Shown here: positions 58,221 to 64,000 of the stretch, in pieces
Layout of the letters: every line of letters starts with the position of its first letter
Position numbering within the stretch: the stretch's first letter is position 1
Source: M3007 sp041392625
GTDB lineage: Bacteria > Bacteroidota > Bacteroidia > Chitinophagales > Saprospiraceae
NCBI GenBank assembly: GCA_041392625.1
Contig: JAWKLR010000009.1
Span: 1-64,000, forward strand
Direction of reading: 5' to 3'
DNA: 64,000 bases
Translations under genes and position numbers: made by a program
The notes under the pieces: generated by a model
What the model was told of the DNA's origin: nothing
The model's database searches: none
What the model saw: the letters and a program-made list of their open reading frames with translations, nothing else

Positions 58221-59045
58221 TTAATTCAATTCAAAACGAATAGGGATGGTGTACCGCACTTTTACGGCTATTCCATTCACTTCGCCGGGCGACCACTTCG
58301 GCATCGAGCGGATCACCCGGAGCGCTTCCGTTCCACATCCGCCGCCTATTTCACGCAATACCTTGGCATCCACCACATTGCCCTTTGCATCAATTACAAA
58401 AGAAATGGGCACCACCCCTTCAATGTTATACTCTTTGGCAAACTGGGGGTACTTGGTGTTTTCAGCCAGGTACTTCATCAATTCCGCTTCACCTCCCGGA
58501 AATGCGGGCGCTTTTTGAAGGCTAAACAATTCGAATGTTTCACCTTCTTTTTGCGTTTGCACTTTTGGCTGATCAAGCAAGCCATCGGGAATTTTATCCA
58601 GGGTTGGAGGCCCCTCATCCGTTCCCTGGATGGTTACTTTTCCAATTTCTCCATCCGATTTCTGAATCAAATCAACAATTTGCCCTTCATCCGGGTCTAC
58701 CTCATTGTCCCTCCGAACAATTGGTGGCACAAAGGCTATGGTTGTTTTGACCTGTTTGGGTGGCGGCGGAGGTACTACAACTGGAGGTGTAACGCGCTCT
58801 ACCTTGATATCTTTAAAACAATCTATTACTTGAACTTCTTTCTCATCTGATCCAGGATGGATTGAGAAAGACTGAAGCAACAATGGAAGCAGAATAAAAG
58901 CCCCGATCATACCAAATGCATATATCAATGCACGGGCCATGTAGTTGGGATAGGCCTGGCGAAGTGCATAGGCTCCGTAGGACTTGTTTTTTTGTTCAAA
59001 AAGAATGTCCAGTGCGGTCTGTTTATTTTCAAATTCCTTTTTCAT
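58221..59045 (-). CDS. tonB: Energy transducer TonB, second copy
   Basis: 274 residues. A cytoplasmic N-terminus with the family's DILFEQKNKSYGAYALRQAYP, a membrane helix (about 36-58), a proline-rich stretch (VTPPVVVPPPPPKQ) and a C-terminal TonB domain (about 185-274; FPGGEAELMKYLAENTKYPQFAKEYNIEGVVPISF ... GGGCGTEALRVIRSMPKWSPGEVNG). It couples the proton-driven ExbB/ExbD motor to outer-membrane transporters such as SusC. It pairs with the exbD 21 bases upstream and is a close paralog of the 60000 gene. Confidence 0.92.
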   Translation of the reverse strand: MKKEFENKQTALDILFEQKNKSYGAYALRQAYPNYMARALIYAFGMIGAFILLPLLLQSFSIHPGSDEKEVQVIDCFKDIKVERVTPPVVVPPPPPKQVKTTIAFVPPIVRRDNEVDPDEGQIVDLIQKSDGEIGKVTIQGTDEGPPTLDKIPDGLLDQPKVQTQKEGETFELFSLQKAPAFPGGEAELMKYLAENTKYPQFAKEYNIEGVVPISFVIDAKGNVVDAKVLREIGGGCGTEALRVIRSMPKWSPGEVNGIAVKVRYTIPIRFELN

Positions 59046-59066
59046 GTCAAAAGTGTTTTAGTGTTA

Positions 59067-59639
59067 TTAATCAATGGCTTTGGCCTGGTCTTCCGGGGAA
59101 AAGTCAAGCCCAATAGCAGGTTGTTTCAAAAAAGCGAGTTCTTGCGGAGATACATCCAACAGCATGTAGGAAGCGATGCCGCAAATTTTCATTTCATCAA
59201 AAACATCCACAATGTTTTTATATCGGCTGTGTTCTGTAGGTTTGATCAGCACCACTGTTTTGGAATAGTCAACCCCATCTTTTTTTGTGACTGCATCCAC
59301 GCGAGACTTTTTATCCAAAATGACCAATCGGAGCCCATCAGATGCGTAGTCGGTAGAATCAAGTCGGGGATTGTCAATCCCTTCGTAGTAGTACACTTTA
59401 TCCTGAGCACCCAACAGGAGCGTAAGTACCTGGGATTCGGGTGTGGGCTTCAGTTGGTCGATCTCCACCTCTTTTTCCGGCATCACCACGGGCATGATTT
59501 GTGGTTTGGCCAGGTTGGTTGTAAGCATAAAAAAGGTGATGAGCAAAAAGGCCAGGTCTACCATGGGAGTAAGGTCAATCCGCACAGTCCGGTTCCGGCC
59601 AGCGTTCCCTTTTGATTGGTTTTGCATTAGTTCAGCCAT
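59067..59639 (-). CDS. exbD: ExbD/TolR biopolymer transport protein, third copy
   Basis: 190 residues from MAELMQ at 59639; the open frame to 59696 has no support. The single helix has LTPMVDLAFLLITFFMLTT with the essential Asp, followed by PVVMPEKEVE and a periplasmic domain of ~140 residues, longer than classical ExbD (~140 total). It is near-identical in layout to the 60888 protein. Confidence 0.92.
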   Translation of the reverse strand: MAELMQNQSKGNAGRNRTVRIDLTPMVDLAFLLITFFMLTTNLAKPQIMPVVMPEKEVEIDQLKPTPESQVLTLLLGAQDKVYYYEGIDNPRLDSTDYASDGLRLVILDKKSRVDAVTKKDGVDYSKTVVLIKPTEHSRYKNIVDVFDEMKICGIASYMLLDVSPQELAFLKQPAIGLDFSPEDQAKAID

Positions 59640-59999
59640 GGTGTTTTCGTTTAGGATACATATGGCAAAAGCTGCACAGCCTGAGTGACGATGCACTCAA
59701 GTACAATGGAAACCATTGCCTTTGGTATCAGTGAAAAAATGGAATAAAAAGTGGTTGAATACTTTTAGCCAGTCCGCCTAAGAAAATTCAACCTACATCA
59801 GGTCCGGAGAAAATCGAATGATTCCTCTATCAGAACCTTATACATGTAAGATGCAGGAGGGTGGTTTTTTGGTGTATTGGGGAGTGTTTTTTTTATGAAA
59901 AACAGGCTAAGGTCCAAGTCTATGGATCAAATAAAAAACGGCTGTCCTGCAAGCAATGCTTACAAAACAGCCGTTTAGGTAAACGGTTAAGAGGTGCTC
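59640..59999. other. Intergenic gap in the tonB cluster
   Basis: No gene. It holds a minus-strand terminator after the first tonB (59936-59976) and must hold the promoter of the second exbD-tonB pair, though no TAnnTTTG box is obvious. The duplicated pair is probably transcribed separately. Confidence 0.45.
59936..59976 (-). terminator. Intrinsic terminator after the first tonB
   Basis: A 10-bp stem, AAACGGCTGT/ACAGCCGTTT. On the minus strand it is followed by a U-rich run, 24 bases after the tonB stop. Confidence 0.75.
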
Positions 60000-60842
60000 T
60001 TACTGCAGTACGAAGCGTACAGGCAGGGTGTAGCGCACTTTCACTTTGTGTCCGTTTGCTTCACCGGGCGACCATTTCGGCATGTTGGAAACCACGCGTA
60101 AGGATTCCTTACCGCAACCACCTCCAATATCACGCAAAACCTGAACATCGCTTATAGATCCGTCCTTATTTACCACGAAGGAAATAGGAACAACACCCTG
60201 GATGTTGTTTTCACGGGCCATTGGTGGGTACTTAATTTCATTAGCAAGATACTCCATCAATGCCGCTTCACCACCAGGGAATGCCGGTTGTTTCTGGATA
60301 TCAAACAGTTCGTAGGTTTTTTCTTCGACCACTTGTTTTTGTGGTTCGTCGACAACCAGATCTGAAGGATTGTCTTCGAGTGCCGGTGGGGCATCGTCGT
60401 TTCCTTGCTTATCTTCTTTACCTACATCCGCGTCCGACTTTTGGATTTCCTCTACGATTTGTGGAGGTTCTTCCTGCACATCTTCGTCCTTTTTTACCAC
60501 TGGCGGTACGAACTGAACCGTAGAGCGCGTGGGTGGCGGAGGAGTTGGTGGCGGCGGCGGCGGAGGTGGCGGTGGATTGTTCGGATCGATATCTGGTGGA
60601 GGACCGAGTTCGGCTACCACATCGACAGGCTTTTCTCTTTTTGCAAATGCTTCTGAAACGGATTTCAGAATCAAAGGCATAGCCACCATAAGGCCTATAA
60701 CCAAGAGGCTGTACAGCATGGCGCGACCCAAAAACTTGGGATAGGAACGCCGCAATGCATAGGCTCCATAGGCTTTATTTCGATCGGCGAAGACAATATC
60801 CAACACATCGAAATAGCTGTTATTGCTTTTTTCTTCTGCCAT
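60000..60842 (-). CDS. tonB: Energy transducer TonB, first copy
   Basis: 280 residues. DIVFADRNKAYGAYALRRSYPKF, a membrane helix (about 33-55), a long polyproline run (about 90-107) that spans the periplasm, an acidic linker, and a TonB domain (about 190-280; FPGGEAALMEYLANEIKYPPMARENNIQGVVPISF). It is downstream of exbB-exbD-exbD in one transcript, the standard Bacteroidota order. Confidence 0.94.
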   Translation of the reverse strand: MAEEKSNNSYFDVLDIVFADRNKAYGAYALRRSYPKFLGRAMLYSLLVIGLMVAMPLILKSVSEAFAKREKPVDVVAELGPPPDIDPNNPPPPPPPPPPTPPPPTRSTVQFVPPVVKKDEDVQEEPPQIVEEIQKSDADVGKEDKQGNDDAPPALEDNPSDLVVDEPQKQVVEEKTYELFDIQKQPAFPGGEAALMEYLANEIKYPPMARENNIQGVVPISFVVNKDGSISDVQVLRDIGGGCGKESLRVVSNMPKWSPGEANGHKVKVRYTLPVRFVLQ

Positions 60843-60887
60843 AATGTTTTAATTAAATGATTTTGTTTTAGCGAAAGCGTCGGGTTA

Positions 60888-61508
60888 TTATTCAGAGGTC
60901 GCAGCGGCCTGTTCTTCAACAGAGAAGTTGAGCCCGGCAGAAGGATCTTTAATAAAGTTTTCCTCTTGTTCTGAGATATCCAACAATACGTAAGATGCAA
61001 CATTGCAAATTTTCATTTCATCGAATGCATCTACGATGTTTTTATAACGCGACGTTTTCATTGGCTTAATGATCACGCTGAGTTTTGAATAATACTTCTT
61101 CTCTCCTGTAGATTCATTTACCTTTTCTTCATCCGGGAATTGCTGACGCACCCGATCTTTTTTATCGAGAATGATTGCGCGCAAGCCCTCGGCGGAATAA
61201 TCGGTAGAATCCAGGGCAGGATCAGTAATGCCTTCATAGTAGTAGACCTTGTCGTCTGGCCCGAGCAGCAGGGTCAACACCTGCGACTCCTTGGTTGCCT
61301 TCATTTCTTCCTGATCAACATCTTTTTCTGGCATAACAACCGGCATAATCTGAGGTTTTGCCAGTGTGGTAGTCAACATAAAGAATGTAATCAACAAGAA
61401 GGCCAGGTCCACCATTGGCGTAAGGTCAACGCGGGTCGATAATTTTTTCGACCGGACTTTCCCACCTTTCTTATCACCACCACTATCGGCGGTTTGCATT
61501 TCAGCCAT
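60888..61508 (-). CDS. exbD: ExbD/TolR biopolymer transport protein, second copy
   Basis: 206 residues. A basic N-terminus, RVDLTPMVDLAFLLITFFMLTT with the proton-path Asp, then PVVMPEKDVD and an extended periplasmic part that includes SRYKNIVDAFDEMKICNVASYVLLDISEQE. Its start overlaps the end of the upstream exbD by 8 bases, implying translational coupling. Confidence 0.94.
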   Translation of the reverse strand: MAEMQTADSGGDKKGGKVRSKKLSTRVDLTPMVDLAFLLITFFMLTTTLAKPQIMPVVMPEKDVDQEEMKATKESQVLTLLLGPDDKVYYYEGITDPALDSTDYSAEGLRAIILDKKDRVRQQFPDEEKVNESTGEKKYYSKLSVIIKPMKTSRYKNIVDAFDEMKICNVASYVLLDISEQEENFIKDPSAGLNFSVEEQAAATSE

Positions 61509-62235
61509 GGTTCGGCATTTTTTCGGTTAACAATCCAGCACAACGGTAATCTGTTGGCTGCTGTTTTAATGATGAAGGATCAAATGGCATCCCAGTTTGT
61601 TTTGGATCTGCCTCCATGTTGGTGATCAGGTTGAACTTGTTCACGTTGACATCGGTCAGAGTATTGATCACTTTTTGAATTGCAGGGTAAGGAGTATCCT
61701 TATCTGCTTTTACAACGATCACATACTCATCGTCTACGACGCCTTGTTTTTTCATTTCAAACTGAGCCAAACGGGCCAAGTGAATCCAGTTTGCCAATTC
61801 GCTCTTATTCACATCCGCAGAGTCAATTGGTATCCCTGGGGATTCCATTTCGTTGCGGTGTGCAGGCGAAAGATCCAGCCATTGTTTTAGTTGTGCGCGT
61901 GGCACACCAAAACTGCCTGAGTTAGCAAAGCGGATTTTCTGCTCTTCATTCAGACCAAGCTGATAATCATTATTCACTTCATCAATCAGATATTTCCGGG
62001 TATGTTGCCCGACCATATCGATATAAACATTCCCTTCCTTGCTCACCAGTAGTGTTAAGGTACCGGCATCCGGAAGTTTTGTTTGTGAAATAGAAGAGGG
62101 CGTATCCACGATTACGCTTTCTGCCGGCTTCATCTTTGCTGTCAAGATAAAGAAGGTGAGCAGCAGGAAGGATACGTCGCACATTGCGGTCATATCCACC
62201 GTCGGGGTACTCCTTTTCGGTTTATGCTTAGGCAT
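61501..62235 (-). CDS. exbD: ExbD/TolR-like protein, first copy, divergent
   Basis: 244 residues. VDMTAMCDVSFLLLTFFIL keeps the essential Asp (D20), but the periplasmic part (about 40-244) is longer and unlike the other two, ending in a Pro/Gln-rich tail. Bacteroidota motors usually have two non-identical ExbD proteins; this is the divergent member. It lies 62 bases after exbB. Confidence 0.92.
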   Translation of the reverse strand: MPKHKPKRSTPTVDMTAMCDVSFLLLTFFILTAKMKPAESVIVDTPSSISQTKLPDAGTLTLLVSKEGNVYIDMVGQHTRKYLIDEVNNDYQLGLNEEQKIRFANSGSFGVPRAQLKQWLDLSPAHRNEMESPGIPIDSADVNKSELANWIHLARLAQFEMKKQGVVDDEYVIVVKADKDTPYPAIQKVINTLTDVNVNKFNLITNMEADPKQTGMPFDPSSLKQQPTDYRCAGLLTEKMPNHG

Positions 62236-62297
62236 AGATCAGATTTTTAAAGATTTCGGACTAGGTGCCGGGAAAACCCGGCATTAGGCCGTTTAAA

Positions 62298-63119
62298 TTA
62301 CTTGTTCCGTGAAGCAAATGTCTGAGTCAGGCTGTATCCTGCTTCATCAATGCTGTAAGTCATACCGTCGATACGACCGGTGAAGTAATTGTAAAAAATG
62401 ATCGCGATTGCAGAGGTACCGATACCGAGTGCGGTATTTACAAGTGCCTCAGAGATACCAGTTGCAAGAGCGGAAGAGTCTGGAGCACCAGCGTGAGCAA
62501 GAGCACCGAACGCACGGATCATACCGATTACCGTTCCCAATAGACCGATCAGGGTTGCAACAGAAGCGATAGTAGAAAGGATGCTGAGGTTTTTCTCGAG
62601 CATAGGAAGTTCCAGGGTAGTGGCCTCTTCCAGTTCTTTCTGAATTGCGAGCACTTTCTGGTCAGTTTCCATTCCTTCTGTGCTTTCCATTTCACCATAT
62701 TTAGCCAAACCAGCACGAACTACATTGGCTACAGAACCTTTTTGCTTGTCACAAGCGGCGATAGCACCGTTGATGTCATTGCGGTCAAGGAAACCTTTGA
62801 TGCTGCGTACGAAGGCATCTGCATTGCCACCACCGCCGGCTTTACCAAGTGTGATAAAACGCTCAAATACGAAAACAACTACGATGAAAAGCAATCCCCA
62901 AAGTACAGGTACAACCATACCACCTTTGTAGATCATACCAGCGTAGTTTCCAGGTAGTGGATCGTTGGCATTGTCTCCATCTACGAAGTTACTTGGGCTA
63001 CCGAATACAAAATTGTACAAAGCCCAAGAGGCTACAAAACAAAGCGGGATAGCGATGAAAGGAAAAATATTAGATCCTCCAGACGCTGGTTTTGCCTTAG
63101 TGTCTTTTGCTGCTGTCAT
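62298..63119 (-). CDS. exbB: MotA/TolQ/ExbB proton channel family protein
   Basis: 273 residues. Three to four membrane helices (about 20-40, 68-90, 180-205, 225-250). LSTIASVATLIGLLGTVIGMIRAFGALA is the family signature with the polar residues that face ExbD. The first cytoplasmic loop is RDNDINGAIAACDKQ-like, as in TolQ. With ExbD it makes the proton motor for TonB. It starts the operon. Confidence 0.93.
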   Translation of the reverse strand: MTAAKDTKAKPASGGSNIFPFIAIPLCFVASWALYNFVFGSPSNFVDGDNANDPLPGNYAGMIYKGGMVVPVLWGLLFIVVVFVFERFITLGKAGGGGNADAFVRSIKGFLDRNDINGAIAACDKQKGSVANVVRAGLAKYGEMESTEGMETDQKVLAIQKELEEATTLELPMLEKNLSILSTIASVATLIGLLGTVIGMIRAFGALAHAGAPDSSALATGISEALVNTALGIGTSAIAIIFYNYFTGRIDGMTYSIDEAGYSLTQTFASRNK

Positions 63120-63428
63120 GCTGCGAAAAAATTTTTAGTGAGTAAATTGATTTGAGTAATTTGTTTAGCAGTAAACACTCGGGCTCGGTTTAGATTTCAA
63201 TCGTTTCGTTTTGATCCGTTGATAAGTAAGATGCAACCAACGGAATTTTTGGTGGGTGTGAACCCAAAAAAAATAAAAAACCGAGCACGAAAATGTTTTT
63301 CTACCTAGATTCATTCTTTTTAAGTGCGGTAAAAATAGTGTAAGACTTACAATTTCCAACAACACCGGGCACAATTTCATCTATATTTATTATTGAAACT
63401 GCAATTATTATTGGCCAAAAGGGTCTTT
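63120..63428. other. Intergenic region between kdsA and exbB
   Basis: No gene. It includes a 9-bp inverted repeat GCTCGGTTT (63183-63191) / AAACCGAGC (63278-63286) bracketing ~86 bases, and a small TGGGT/ACCCA hairpin at about 63254-63267. No box with a full TAnnTTTG match is seen for exbB. Confidence 0.4.
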
Positions 63429-64000
63429 TCACTGTGTAAACGTTGCGGGGGTTGGTATGGCTGCTCGAATTTTAGTCAATGTTTCAAGCAATCGCTCCAT
63501 TTTGTCCAGAGGCATCATATTGGCGCCATCTGATTTAGCTTCGGCCGGATTTGGGTGTGTTTCTATGAACAAACCATCGGCTCCAACTGCAATTCCCGCA
63601 CGGGCAATGGTCTCAATCAATGCCGGCCGGCCACCCGTCACGCCACTGCTTTGATTGGGCTGTTGCAGGGAATGCGTACAATCCAGTACAACCCCGGCAC
63701 CGAAAGATTGCATAACGGGCAAACCCCGAAAATCCACAATCAAATCCTGGTATCCAAACGTAGTACCCCGTTCTGTCAGCAGCACTGCTTCGTTGCCTTC
63801 CTCCAGCACTTTATCCATTGCAAAACGCATGGCTTCAGGGCTTACAAACTGTCCCTTTTTTATATTAACCACTTTCCCCGTTTGAGCAGCCGCAACCAGC
63901 AGACTGGTTTGTCGGCATAAAAATGCAGGGATCTGTAAGACATCCACATATGCCGCAGCCATGGCAGCTTCCGCATCAGAGTGAATATCTGTTGTTACGG
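63429..64000 (-). CDS. kdsA: 3-deoxy-8-phosphooctulonate synthase, C-terminal part
   Basis: About 190 residues, running off the right edge (the frame stays open as VTTDIHSDAEAA past 63962). KdsA signatures: VDVLQIPAFLCRQTSLLVAAA, VVNIKKGQFVSPEAM, LTERGTTFGYQDLIVDFRGLP, VVLDCTHSLQQP and GADGLFIETHPNPAEAKSDGANM. It condenses phosphoenolpyruvate with arabinose 5-phosphate to make KDO 8-phosphate for lipopolysaccharide. The C-terminus is complete. Confidence 0.95.
   Translation of the reverse strand, partial: VTTDIHSDAEAAMAAAYVDVLQIPAFLCRQTSLLVAAAQTGKVVNIKKGQFVSPEAMRFAMDKVLEEGNEAVLLTERGTTFGYQDLIVDFRGLPVMQSFGAGVVLDCTHSLQQPNQSSGVTGGRPALIETIARAGIAVGADGLFIETHPNPAEAKSDGANMMPLDKMERLLETLTKIRAAIPTPATFTQ

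Noticed and set aside
58212..59615. Long plus-strand open frames over the tonB/exbD genes
   Set aside because: Shadows of well-supported minus-strand tonB and exbD genes.
63183..63286. Structured RNA bounded by GCTCGGTTT / AAACCGAGC
   Set aside because: One 9-bp closing helix with an unstructured A-rich interior; no covariation evidence can be had from one sequence.
1..64000. tRNA or rRNA genes, insertion sequences, prophage
   Set aside because: I looked for cloverleaf-like segments with TTCGA arms, transposase motifs and phage genes and found none I could support.

Overview
The window is chromosomal DNA from a Bacteroidota bacterium, probably of the Saprospiraceae or a related environmental lineage. 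The indicators are a SusC/SusD pair, a secreted choice-of-anchor L/PKD protein with a type IX secretion sorting tail, several Sec-exported lipoproteins, long ExbD and TonB proteins in tandem, and many TAnnTTTG promoter boxes, the -7 element typical of the phylum. I see no tRNA, rRNA, insertion sequence, phage or CRISPR. The genus is inference.

Layout. 1-10.1 kb: end of a MOSC protein, a Crp/Fnr regulator, an aspartoacylase-like hydrolase, a DinB-like protein with a long AT-hook tail, an AlkA-type glycosylase, a GCS2-CBS fusion, an acyl-CoA dehydrogenase and a T9SS-exported adhesin-like protein. 10.3-24.1 kb: a GDPD-like phosphodiesterase, Mfd (four frame breaks), a lipoprotein, a large secreted protein of unknown function, a dicarboxylate/amino-acid symporter, a metzincin protease and a PpiD-like foldase (one frame break). 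24.1-32.2 kb: a small DUF2892 protein, a palindromic repeat patch, a DjlA-like co-chaperone, an ECF sigma/anti-sigma/TonB-domain operon, a beta-helix lipoprotein, and a hybrid histidine kinase with a wrecked sensor half followed by a lone Hpt protein. 32.5-38.7 kb: three glycosyltransferases, a hypothetical, a CPBP protease and pdxJ. 39-47.2 kb: susC-susD behind a leader with two tandem terminator-like hairpins, then a small membrane protein, a PstS-like lipoprotein and a TPR protein. 47.3-58.2 kb: a Gfo/Idh/MocA oxidoreductase, then an envelope cluster with a CHASE2 protein, two FecR-like proteins, two M48-like proteases and a caspase-TPR protein. 58.2-64 kb: an ExbB-ExbD-ExbD-TonB-ExbD-TonB cluster and the 3' part of kdsA.

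The best candidate for an undescribed system is 48.9-58.2 kb. A CHASE2 sensor without an output domain is followed by two copies of a (FecR/Ig-like secreted protein + M48-like protease) module, with a secreted caspase-TPR protein lying antiparallel inside the second copy. All appear to be exported or membrane-anchored, which suggests an envelope proteolytic sensing pathway.

A caution: many real genes carry single-base indels (mfd x4, ppiD, the kinase, the TPR gene, the second M48 gene, one AT-hook repeat). Most are deletions in short homopolymers, and adding the missing bases restores full-length frames. Uncorrected sequencing error in patches is the simplest explanation, though real decay is possible for the kinase sensor half.
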